The notes beneath the pieces were generated by a model. That model was not told where the DNA came from and ran no database searches. It saw only the letters and a program-made list of their open reading frames with translations. Position numbers and translations under genes: made by a program. This document shows positions 34,248-42,297 of a stretch of 64,000 nucleotides of DNA, piece by piece. The first letter of the stretch is position 1. Every line of letters begins with the position of its first letter. The DNA comes from Nostoc sp. CHAB 5824 (GTDB lineage Bacteria > Cyanobacteriota > Cyanobacteriia > Cyanobacteriales > Nostocaceae), in assembly GCF_020829665.1 (NCBI RefSeq), contig NZ_JAIVFT010000006.1, forward strand, positions 248,001-312,000, read 5' to 3'.

Positions 34248-34813
34248 AGGTGGGTAAACCTTTGTGTATGTGATGTATGTAATGACATGTATTGACTGAG
34301 TTTGTTTCTGAAATTTATGAAACCTGCTTATAGGGGCATTCCGAATATTAAGATGCTTGTATAGCGTGGAGTTTGCGTTGCAGCTACGCCTATTGGAGAT
34401 ATTGCTCCTCAGAATTTGTATCCTGAATATGCGCCACAAAATAGCGGGTGAGATACTCTCAACATGACGCAAGATTCGTCTGATTGTTTCCGGAGTTGTT
34501 TCATTGTTTACGTCCACATATCTACACCACTGATAGAGGCGAATGGGCTGACTGCGAACTCTTGTTTCTATTCTAGATTTATTTGCTAAGACTTGGAAAA
34601 TGTTTTCGTTTTCTTTGTCAGAACTCAAAAGCAAAGCCAGAGACGGCTCACCTCCGGTTAGAAGACCCCAGCACAAGTTTCACCCGTCTCTTGCGTGTCT
34701 TGTAAGAGTTGCCCCCGAATTTAAGTGCGAGAACAATTCTATATAAGCTGATGCGCGTCTAAAGTATATAAACACTCTCGATGGTCGTTAACTGTTAATT
34801 GTTGACGGGTTTT

Positions 34814-34838
34814 CAGTCATCAGTCATCAGTCATCAGG
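34814..34838. repeat. CAGTCAT heptamer tandem repeat
   Basis: Three and a half CAGTCAT units in a row, an STRR-type repeat, in the gap upstream of the surface-protein cluster. Confidence 0.75.
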
Positions 34839-35097
34839 TAAATGTACAATATTATTTGCGTAACAGCTTATCCTATATATCCTGTTGAGTAAAATTATTT
34901 ATTCAGAGCAACTGCCTACTCTACGGTAAAACGTAAGGCACAGGTATGAGGTCAATCTAAAATCTCAAATCCACAATTGTTTGACCTGTTCAGCTATTTT
35001 TTCAAATAGTAAAGGTTATTGACAATAAATTTTGATGCGATCGCAGCAATTCCTGTGCTAGGTTAAAATTTATTCAATTGCTATCAAAAAGTATAAA

Positions 35098-35229
35098 ATA
35101 TGAGGTTTATAGCGGTTCTGAATTGCGTGGAATACTGGAGCTAGTTGTATGGACGCGTTAACATTGAGCAAACTGGTATAGCGTTTGTTAGACTTGCCGC
35201 AGTTACGAGAAGCGCTATAAACTTCATAT
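35098..35229. repeat. MITE-like element, 132 bp, 17-bp inverted arms
   Basis: ATATGAGGTTTATAGCG at 35098-35114 and CGCTATAAACTTCATAT at 35213-35229, one mismatch in 17. The core has no open frame of note. A transposase-dependent miniature element is the simplest reading. Confidence 0.65.
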
Positions 35230-35301
35230 TGGAGCCGAAAAATTCTTTAGTGTAATTACATCCTTAAGGGCGAACAGCATCTGTTTTAACTGCCAAAGCT
35301 C

Positions 35302-36051
35302 TTAGTGTTTCTTATCCCAAAATTTTGTACGAGATATCAGGTATATTCCTAACAGGGATAGACCCACTACTGTTCCAGGTTCGGGTATGGTTTTGATTTT
35401 GGCATAAATAGCTGTTTTAGTTGTGGCTCCTTCAAGAGCTTTTATATTTATCTGGTCAAAGTCTGGATTAAAGCCAGTTACCTCAAGCATGTATTCATTG
35501 CCTTCAAAGATAAAACTGCGATTACTCAAATTTGTGTCTATAAATACAAAATCTGCATTATTATCTTCAGGGGCTGTTGCGTCATTAGCTGTATTTACTA
35601 AACGCAGGTTGAAGCCAAAAACTTGGCTGATTCCAACGGGAGGGCTGAAGGATAAATTGAGATTTAAAGGTACAGATTCAACGCTTGTACCTTTAACTAC
35701 TGTTCCATTAAAGTAAGTTAAATCAGCTATTTTGAATACAGAGTTAATGCCAGTTGAAAATGAATTTCCATTAAAGGTGAGTTTATTTGAGCCTGTTATT
35801 CTACACCCACTAGGAATATTTGGACTTGGTGGACACACATTAGCATCACCCCAAGTAAACGTGTTGTTTCCCACACGTGTGTATATAGGATTGGGATTGG
35901 TATCGGTGCTTCCTGGAGTAGGTTCTCCCCATGTACCACTAGAGATACCAGAAAAAGTTAGAGCATGTGCTTGGTCAGAGAGACCAAGTGCTGCAGTCGT
36001 ACCCACAAAAAAACTAGATATAGCAGTCGCAAAAACCAAACTTAGTTTCAT
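35302..36051 (-). CDS. PEP-CTERM exported protein
   Basis: 249 residues. Signal peptide about 1-30 (LVFATAISSFFVGTTAALG...AHA). The C-terminus is a PEP-CTERM sorting tag: IPEPGTVVGLSLLGIYLISRTKFWDKK (PEP motif, hydrophobic helix, basic end). The body (FSGISSGTWGEPTPGS, NTFTWGD, KLTFNGNSFS, FGFNLRLVNT) resembles choice-of-anchor K type beta-sandwich proteins. It is presumably processed by an exosortase/archaeosortase-like system encoded elsewhere and exposed on or released from the surface. It lies next to the SLH cluster but is not clearly in its operon. Confidence 0.85.
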   Translation of the reverse strand: MKLSLVFATAISSFFVGTTAALGLSDQAHALTFSGISSGTWGEPTPGSTDTNPNPIYTRVGNNTFTWGDANVCPPSPNIPSGCRITGSNKLTFNGNSFSTGINSVFKIADLTYFNGTVVKGTSVESVPLNLNLSFSPPVGISQVFGFNLRLVNTANDATAPEDNNADFVFIDTNLSNRSFIFEGNEYMLEVTGFNPDFDQINIKALEGATTKTAIYAKIKTIPEPGTVVGLSLLGIYLISRTKFWDKKH

Positions 36052-36518
36052 AACTTAAGTATCCAAATCTCATTATGGAGCTTTTTTCAACTATGTCTCC
36101 AGTCTACCTTAGTAAATTTACGGAAAACATGCCAATATCTTAATTGTATTTTTTATAATACTATATATTACTAAATCTTATTGAAGGATTTATCTTATTA
36201 AGCTAAGTTTATGTATTGTTAAAATGTTCTACTATTTTGTAATTAGTAAAACAGTAATTGCGTAGGCGTAGCCCGTCGTAGACATCGCTACCTTACTTGG
36301 TTCCCTGATTAATTGTCAAGTCAATATAAAGTTACTATTTTCGTCATCCCCTGCGCTATTGGGACGAATGTGATTCGTTGGTCGAATTCAAGGATAACTG
36401 CAAGGAGTCACATCTCAAGTGGACTCGTTGAGCCAATAATCTAGGTGTCTTTAGAATGGAAAGTGCCAATTGAGAAGTACCTAATCAGTGTAATCCTCAA
36501 GGGTTTTCGGCATATGTT
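36052..36518. other. 467-bp intergenic region with one dispersed repeat
   Basis: Holds a GCGTAGGCGTAGCCCGTCGT repeat copy (36260-36289). Otherwise no gene or RNA is recognised. Confidence 0.5.
36260..36289 (+). repeat. Dispersed GCGTAG...CATCGC repeat copy
   Basis: GCGTAGGCGTAGCCCGTCGT then AGACATCGCT; almost identical to the copy at 58916-58943. Confidence 0.8.
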
Positions 36519-38732
36519 TTACAACTTTGACAAAATCTCTGGCAACAACTGACTAGGAACTTTAGATAAAGCCAGATTTTGTCCCTGTATCCCTAATTCA
36601 TTATGAAAAGCACGAATAGTTTTCACTATATAAGTAAAGGTTATTTGATAAGCCTCTGGTTGTTTACTTAGCCCGTATAAGGCTTGCAAATGCTTATCTA
36701 ATGCTACTTCTAAGTGTTGAGAACGTGTTGCTTTGTCACCATTAAACGACTTATCTATTACTAGCTGATAATGTGCTAGCCCCAGGTTATTATAAGAGGC
36801 AAGCAAATCAAAACTTAAAGGAATACCGCTAAGTGAGTCAGCCAAGGCTATGGCCTCTTCGTAAGCGCTGATACATAATTGCAGATACTTTTGCCGTACC
36901 TCTTTAGTTGTCTGAGATAGGTTTGCTAAATGCCAGTAGGCAGTACCTAGATTATTTTGTGTAGCAGCGCAGGCACTGGGAACATTAGCGGGAGTGCGAT
37001 ACTTAAGAGCTTCGCTGTAGACATCTATAGCTAGCAGAAGATTTTGGGCAGGTTGTTCGTATTGTGCTAGATTCCAACAGGCAGTGCCAATGTTGTTTTG
37101 AATCATGCCATACTTGAGCGGTTCCTCTTCGGGGTTGTAGTGTACAAGTGCTTCGTTGTAAGCTGCGATCGCTTTCTTTAAATGCACAATCGGTTGGTTG
37201 TATTGCCCTAAATGCCAGTAAGCAGTACCCAAATTGTTCTGGCAAGCCGCATACTTTGATGAGTCCATGCCGACTGTACGGTAGCTGAGTGCTTCATTGT
37301 AAGCTAAGATTGCTTGCTGCCAATTTTCAGATGGGTGAGAAAAACGAGCTAAATCACCGTAAGCCGTCCCTAAATTATTTTGTACACGAGCGTAAGTTTC
37401 TGGATGTGTCTGGGGCGAGATCATTTTTAACGCCAACTGATAAAATTCTATTGCCTGCTCTATGTAAGTTTTCCCCTCCTCAGAATTGGGTGGTGTGCGG
37501 TATAGCATCCAGTAGAGTGTACCCAAATCATTCAAGATATCTGGGAGTTGGGGTGATGTTTCGTCATAGCTAATTGCTTCCTGATAGGCAAGAATTGCCA
37601 CCATTAGATTTTCTAAGGTTGAATCTCCTTGCTCAATGCGAAGGCGGTATAAGGTGCCCAAGCGATGATAAGCTTCTGCCAGTACCTCCCCTAAAACTTG
37701 CTTTTCGTGTAATTCTTCAATCTCCAGCAAAATCTGCTGTGGTTGCAAGTAATCCTCTGTATCTTGACCAATATTTGTATTGATTGTTGCTATTACTAGC
37801 TCTGTTAATTCGCTACTAATATGAGATAACGATGACAGCGATTGATTATGATTCTCAGTACCAGACCGATTAATAGATTCCTGCTGTTGTGATGCAGCCT
37901 TCAATAAATCCGCTGTTGACGGGGAAGCTTCCTGGGTTTTATGTACGCTATTCCCTTGTGGTTCTGCCAGAAAATCGGAATTATTTTTAAACTTTAACTC
38001 GGTGGCGGCGGTTCTAAGTTCTGCTTGGGTAACTGATTCATCTAGAATCGACTGCTCAAAATTCCCTAAATCCAAGCTTCTAGAACGTGAAAAACGTTCT
38101 GGATAGCCCAAATTCTGATTCGCTGGTGTGGGTTCTCCGGCAAATACAAATACGCCAGTTCGACAACGCCAAAACTGTGGCGCTGATTGCTTAATAGCAG
38201 ATAACCAAGGACGCGGTATCCACAACAGCAAGTTAGATTCTAGGAATCGGCTGGATTCTTGTGTAGAGAAATATTGTTCGCTTAAGCGGAGATAGTGCAA
38301 AAATAACCGTTGTGTAGCGACTGGTTGCTTGGTGAGATGCTCCACGCCGACAATCTGAAATGCTGGTACTGGAAAAGGTTTTCCAGGAGTATCTTTTGAT
38401 GCCCCAACAATTGGCGGTGGATAGTTTGCCAACCATTGATTTATTTGAACTATGGGATTGGGATCATTTAAATTCAAACGCAACGTAACTAATCGCGGAT
38501 AAGCCGGAGTGCTATTTTCCTGGGAATTGGATGGCTGAGATAGTACTTGTCCAATAGGATAAGCCAATGTAGAATGCAAACGGGCTGCTACTTGATTTCT
38601 TAAGTGTAAATCATCACATACTGCTAAAAAAAGTTGTCGTCGTAAGCCAAGACTTAAGGCAAGTCTCAGGCGCTGGTATACTTGCCGATTCCAAGTAGAA
38701 TTATCATTGTGTGCAGTATCATTCACGCTCAT
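36519..38732 (-). CDS. Tetratricopeptide-repeat protein
   Basis: 737 residues, soluble. The N-terminal about 240 residues (RLALSLGLRRQLFLAVCDDLHLRNQVAARLH..., VTLRLNLNDPNPIVQINQWL, FQIVGVEHLTKQPVATQRLFLHYLR) resemble a degenerate P-loop-like domain found with TPRs in cyanobacteria, but no Walker A is visible. A Ser/Gln-rich linker (about 260-310) leads to TPRs of about 340-730: repeats such as YARVQNNLGTAYGDLARFSHPSENWQQAILAYNEAL, CQNNLGTAYWHLGQY, MIQNNIGTACWNLAQY, TQNNLGTAYWHLANL. TPR arrays mediate protein-protein contacts; the partner is unknown. Confidence 0.82.
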   Translation of the reverse strand: MSVNDTAHNDNSTWNRQVYQRLRLALSLGLRRQLFLAVCDDLHLRNQVAARLHSTLAYPIGQVLSQPSNSQENSTPAYPRLVTLRLNLNDPNPIVQINQWLANYPPPIVGASKDTPGKPFPVPAFQIVGVEHLTKQPVATQRLFLHYLRLSEQYFSTQESSRFLESNLLLWIPRPWLSAIKQSAPQFWRCRTGVFVFAGEPTPANQNLGYPERFSRSRSLDLGNFEQSILDESVTQAELRTAATELKFKNNSDFLAEPQGNSVHKTQEASPSTADLLKAASQQQESINRSGTENHNQSLSSLSHISSELTELVIATINTNIGQDTEDYLQPQQILLEIEELHEKQVLGEVLAEAYHRLGTLYRLRIEQGDSTLENLMVAILAYQEAISYDETSPQLPDILNDLGTLYWMLYRTPPNSEEGKTYIEQAIEFYQLALKMISPQTHPETYARVQNNLGTAYGDLARFSHPSENWQQAILAYNEALSYRTVGMDSSKYAACQNNLGTAYWHLGQYNQPIVHLKKAIAAYNEALVHYNPEEEPLKYGMIQNNIGTACWNLAQYEQPAQNLLLAIDVYSEALKYRTPANVPSACAATQNNLGTAYWHLANLSQTTKEVRQKYLQLCISAYEEAIALADSLSGIPLSFDLLASYNNLGLAHYQLVIDKSFNGDKATRSQHLEVALDKHLQALYGLSKQPEAYQITFTYIVKTIRAFHNELGIQGQNLALSKVPSQLLPEILSKL

Positions 38733-38993
38733 GGCGGCTAAAGAGCCAAAACACAGTACATATCACCTTTCTGGGCGCATCCAAGTGGGCTAAACTCATG
38801 ATGGAAATGATTTTTAGGCGAACTTTGTGTCGCTGTAGATAAATTGAGCTTTTCAGGTATAACCGAATATAATAGTATATAATTATACAGTAATTTAATA
38901 CAATTTTAACAAAAAATAAAAAAGCAGGCCCCTCTTAAAATCGGAACCTGAAAAACTATAAAGAAGATGAAATTTTATTAAAATATTTTACGA

Positions 38994-39173
38994 TCAACTG
39001 CTCTGAGAAACAAAGAAGGCGACTGAAATCAATCCGCCAATCAAAACTGTAGCAGCGATTCCTAAGAAGAGATAAGTTCGTTTTTGCCCTTCTGTGGGAG
39101 GTTCTGCTTGATAAATCTTTGGTTCGCGGGCAAAATTATTCAGAAGACCGCCTTCTTCATTTGTATAGGGCAT
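38994..39173 (-). CDS. psb34: Psb34-like photosystem II assembly protein
   Basis: 59 residues, easily missed because of its length. It starts MPYTNEEGGLLNNFAREPKI, continues YQAEPPTEGQKRTYLFLGIA and has one membrane helix (about 34-55, LFLGIAATVLIGGLISVAFFV). The N-terminal pattern (NEEGxLNNFAxEPxxYxAE, then a helix) matches the Ssl1498/Psb34 family, a PSII assembly subunit related to Hlips that binds CP47 in assembly intermediates. AAAGGA lies about 8 nt before the ATG, which supports this start. It stands upstream of thiO-thiG on the same strand. Family call is by recognition of the pattern, not a search. Confidence 0.75.
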   Translation of the reverse strand: MPYTNEEGGLLNNFAREPKIYQAEPPTEGQKRTYLFLGIAATVLIGGLISVAFFVSQSS

Positions 39174-39331
39174 GAATTGAGTCCTTTATCTTTATTGTTC
39201 ATTTAATGTTACATAAATGCTAGATCCGCTCTGAAAGTGGTAGACAAATCGTTACATTGTGGATGGAGTATTGAGTGTTGGGGACTGGGTATTGGGTATA
39301 AAATATATAAAATTATCCTAGTCCCCAGTGC

Positions 39332-41347
39332 CTAACTAGTAACCGTCCCAGTCAGAGGAGAACTAGGGCTGGCGTAGTCTTTGATAGGCATTCTGCCAGC
39401 AAGGTATGCCAAACGACCGGCAACTGTTGCTAAATTCATGGCACGAGCCATTGCTGCTGGGTTTGGAGAAAGAGCGATCGCACTATTAATCAACAAAACA
39501 TCTGCTCCCAATTCCATTGCCTGGGCGGCTTCTGAGGGTGAACCAATACCGGCATCTACTACCACCGGCACACTCGCATTTTCGATGATGATTTGGATGT
39601 TGGCGGTTGTTTTTAGCCCTTGTCCAGAACCAATTGGAGATGCCAAAGGCATTACCGTAGCACAGCCTACTTCTTCTAAACGCTTGGCTAACATGGGGTC
39701 AGCGTTAATATAAGGCAACACTGCAAAACCTTCTTTAACTAATTGTTCTGCGGCTTGCAGCGTCCCAATTGGATCTGGAAGTAAATATTTAAGGTCAGGT
39801 ATTACTTCTAACTTTACAAAATTATTATCTTCCTGCCCTAACAATTTCGCCATTTCTCGCCCCAAACGCGCCACCCGAATCGCCTCTTCAGCAGTTTGGC
39901 AACCTGCGGTATTAGGCAACATCCAGATTTTTGTCCAATCCAAGGCTTCAGCTAAACCTTCATGTCCGGGGGCCTTGGTTTGTACCCGTCGTACTGCCAC
40001 GGTAACAATCTGGCAATCACTGGCGGTGACACTTTGCTGCATTTCTTCAATGCTGCGATACTTACCAGTTCCAGTCATCAAACGGGATTGGAAGGTTTTG
40101 CCAGCAATAACTAGTGGTGAGTCTTGAATGGGGAGAGACGTGATTAATTGCGTCTGTACTGGAGAGTCATGGGGCGATATGGCAGGGCGATGCCCGTTGG
40201 AGAAATTGGCAGAGTGAGTCAGCATTGGGGTGGAGTTAGATGGTTTGGACTGGAAGCGCGAATAGTGAAAATTTGAAAGTAGGGGGTCAGACTTTTGTTC
40301 CAAGATCAAATCGGCAATCAATGCTGCTGTTACGGGTGCAAGTAGAATTCCGTTGCGGTAATGACCAGTAGCAAGGGTTAAATTTTGACAGTGGCTGGTG
40401 CCAAGGATGGGCAACTCATCAGGGGTGGCTGGGCGAAATCCCCACCAAAATTCTTGGATGGGATAATGCTTTAGTTGAGGATACAGCCGGATGGCAGCCT
40501 GTAGTAATTTTTGAATGCCGTCTGGGGTGTTGTTGGGGATGAAGCCAACGTCTTCGCTTGTTGCCCCAATAACAAGGCGATCGCGTCTTGGTACGATGTA
40601 AATATCCTGCCCAAACAAAACCCGCTTCAAGGGCAATTCTGGCGCAAATTCTGGTATCCGCACACTCAGCATTTGTCCTTTTCTGGGTAGCACGGGTAGT
40701 AGTAACAACTCACTTGACCAAGCACCTGAAGCTAAAACATAGTGCGCGGCGCGAATTATTCCAGCAGTGGTTTGCACGCCAACTACTTGTCCTTGCTGCT
40801 GTAAAAATGCTTCTACTGTAATACCATCTTTAAGTTCAACACCAACAGACTCAGCCGCCGTCCACAATACATTAGCTAGAGCCTTATTATCAACTTGTGC
40901 GTCTTCAGGATACCACCAGCCACCAACTACCTCTGCTCCCAATCCTGGCTGATATTGATGAATTGCCTCTTTGTTTAACCAGTAAACCGGGGATGAGGGG
41001 GAATTTCCTGCTCTTACTCCCCTATTTCCCCCTACTCCCTGCCCCTCTGCCTCCTCAAAGACGGGTGCGAGGATACCGCAGGATCGGTAGCCAGTATTTA
41101 AGCCGGTCAGTTCTTCTAATTTGCGCGTCCAGTCAGGATATAAAGCACGCGATCGCCAACACAAGGAACGCATCGCCCCATTAGGGATGCTTTCCGCATC
41201 TGGTGCTAACATCCCAGCAGCAGCGTGGGTAGCGGCAGCTTGAAAGTCACGACAAAGCACGGTGACACTTGTCCCGCGCAGTTTTAGCTCAATGGCGATC
41301 GCTAAACCAATAACGCCGCCACCAATAATTACAATCTCACTAGTCAT
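39332..41347 (-). CDS. thiO: Bifunctional glycine oxidase ThiO / thiazole synthase ThiG
   Basis: 671 residues, a cyanobacterial ThiO-ThiG fusion. The N-terminal half (about 1-350) is a FAD-dependent amine oxidase: dinucleotide motif [15 protein letters not shown] at the start, [42 protein letters not shown]. The C-terminal half (about 410-665) is Thi[24 protein letters not shown] (Schiff-base region), [19 protein letters not shown]. ThiO makes iminoglycine and ThiG condenses it with DXP and ThiS thiocarboxylate to the thiazole of thiamin. A G/S/R-rich insertion at about 97-116 is encoded by a pyrimidine-rich tandem repeat. The ATG lies inside a CATTAGT repeat. The psb34 gene follows downstream. 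Confidence 0.93.
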   Translation of the reverse strand: MTSEIVIIGGGVIGLAIAIELKLRGTSVTVLCRDFQAAATHAAAGMLAPDAESIPNGAMRSLCWRSRALYPDWTRKLEELTGLNTGYRSCGILAPVFEEAEGQGVGGNRGVRAGNSPSSPVYWLNKEAIHQYQPGLGAEVVGGWWYPEDAQVDNKALANVLWTAAESVGVELKDGITVEAFLQQQGQVVGVQTTAGIIRAAHYVLASGAWSSELLLLPVLPRKGQMLSVRIPEFAPELPLKRVLFGQDIYIVPRRDRLVIGATSEDVGFIPNNTPDGIQKLLQAAIRLYPQLKHYPIQEFWWGFRPATPDELPILGTSHCQNLTLATGHYRNGILLAPVTAALIADLILEQKSDPLLSNFHYSRFQSKPSNSTPMLTHSANFSNGHRPAISPHDSPVQTQLITSLPIQDSPLVIAGKTFQSRLMTGTGKYRSIEEMQQSVTASDCQIVTVAVRRVQTKAPGHEGLAEALDWTKIWMLPNTAGCQTAEEAIRVARLGREMAKLLGQEDNNFVKLEVIPDLKYLLPDPIGTLQAAEQLVKEGFAVLPYINADPMLAKRLEEVGCATVMPLASPIGSGQGLKTTANIQIIIENASVPVVVDAGIGSPSEAAQAMELGADVLLINSAIALSPNPAAMARAMNLATVAGRLAYLAGRMPIKDYASPSSPLTGTVTS

Positions 41348-41455
41348 TAGTCATTAGTCATTAGTCACTTATCATTAGCCATTTATCATTAGTACATAAC
41401 TAATAACTCATAACTAATTAACTCATAACTTATAACTTATAACTCGTAACTATAG
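41344..41455. repeat. Long STRR array (CATTAGT and ACTCATAACTTATA types)
   Basis: Several heptamers TCATTAG in a row (41344-41395) then ACTCATAACT/ACTTATAACT units to about 41455. The first units overlap the thiO-thiG start codon. Confidence 0.8.
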
Positions 41456-41467
41456 ACGGATCTATCG

Positions 41468-41866
41468 TTACCACAAGGCGCGAATTGGTTCGTTGCCTTG
41501 ATTTGTATCGCTGGATGGCGTATTTGTTTGTGAAGTATCTGTATTACCGTCTGTTGTAGTGTCAGCAGGTGATGTTGAATCATCGGAAGGATTCTGGGCA
41601 ACGCTGCTCCTGTTGTCAGGTCTTGGAGCTACAATACCCCGCCTGTTTTCGTTTGTTTCAGTTGTTTCATTTCCTTCATTTGCAGTTTCTTCATTCTTGC
41701 TGCCAGCACTGCTATTAACATTGATATTAGCTGGGAGGACTTGTGATTTTTTGTCACTGGGAGAGTTAGCACTTTGTACGCCCATAGGAAAGTTGATGCC
41801 CAGTAATGTACCAAGCAGAATGGCTAAACCTCCAGCCATTAAAATTAAGGGTGTCCATCTACCCAT
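41468..41866 (-). CDS. Single-pass membrane protein with low-complexity acidic/Thr tail
   Basis: 132 residues. One N-terminal membrane helix (LILMAGGLAILLGTLLGI, about 7-24), then about 100 residues rich in N, T, S, E and D (ETTETNENRR, SDDSTSPADTTTDGNTDTS). AAGGAG stands 9 nt before the ATG at 41866. It starts 17 bp after the natural end of the adjacent ferredoxin reading frame, so both are probably one operon. No family is recognised. Confidence 0.6.
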   Translation of the reverse strand: MGRWTPLILMAGGLAILLGTLLGINFPMGVQSANSPSDKKSQVLPANINVNSSAGSKNEETANEGNETTETNENRRGIVAPRPDNRSSVAQNPSDDSTSPADTTTDGNTDTSQTNTPSSDTNQGNEPIRALW

Positions 41867-41882
41867 CTTGTCTTACTCCTTT

Positions 41883-42222
41883 TTAACCTTTTGGTGTCCA
41901 CACTATTCGAGAACCTTGTCCCCAAAATCCATCAAACTTTGTCACTTTCACATCGTCTAAAACCTGAGTTTGACAGTTTCTTACGCAAGTCTGTTGTAGG
42001 AGAATGGGGAGGAAGCGAACGCCGTGCTCGATCACGCCAATTCGCTGCTGATACTTCACCCTCTACCTTAACCGCGCAGGTTCCGCAACTGCCAATGCCC
42101 CGACAGTTTATTACCTTAGCATCGTCATTGTAGAGGTGAATACTATCTTGCAGCAAAATTTTTCGGAGATTGCTTTTGCTTACGCACTCAATTGTTTTAC
42201 CTTGAGCTAGTACCTTAGGCAT
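41883..42222 (-). pseudogene. [2Fe-2S] ferredoxin-like protein, frameshifted near the C-terminus
   Basis: From the ATG at 42222, MPKVLAQGKTIECVSKSNLR leads to VINCRGIGSCGTCAVKVEG with three cluster cysteines (C-x5-C-x2-C) and AANWRDRARRSLPPHSPTTDLR. In the original frame the protein then ends after RKKLSNSGFRRCESDKV. One nucleotide shift at about 41976-41982 opens the expected tail CQTQVLDDVKVTKFDGFWGQ...VWTPKG with the fourth cysteine and a normal end (stop at 41883). Seven bases separate CGT and TGT where six are expected. A single-base insertion or sequencing error is the simplest cause. Without the shift the cluster would lack its fourth ligand. A longer start at 42264 is possible. A downstream gene starts 17 bp after the restored stop. 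Confidence 0.75.
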
Positions 42223-42297
42223 TTTTAAATTGCCAAACTGGCGTTTTGTTGTATATTGACACATTGCCTCGAAAGTTGTCTCGTCGGTCCCAGTTTT

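Larger units (their letters stand above)
34248..35301. other. Long region with leader-like inverted repeat, MITE-like element and tandem repeats
   Basis: An open minus-strand frame continues from 34247 to 34676 and encodes RSQPIRLYQWCRYVDVNN-like sequence of unclear origin. Its upstream end carries inverted arms AGAGACGG (34639) and CCGTCTCT (34684). Beyond lie CAGTCAT repeats (34814-34838) and a palindromic element (35098-35229). Confidence 0.45.
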
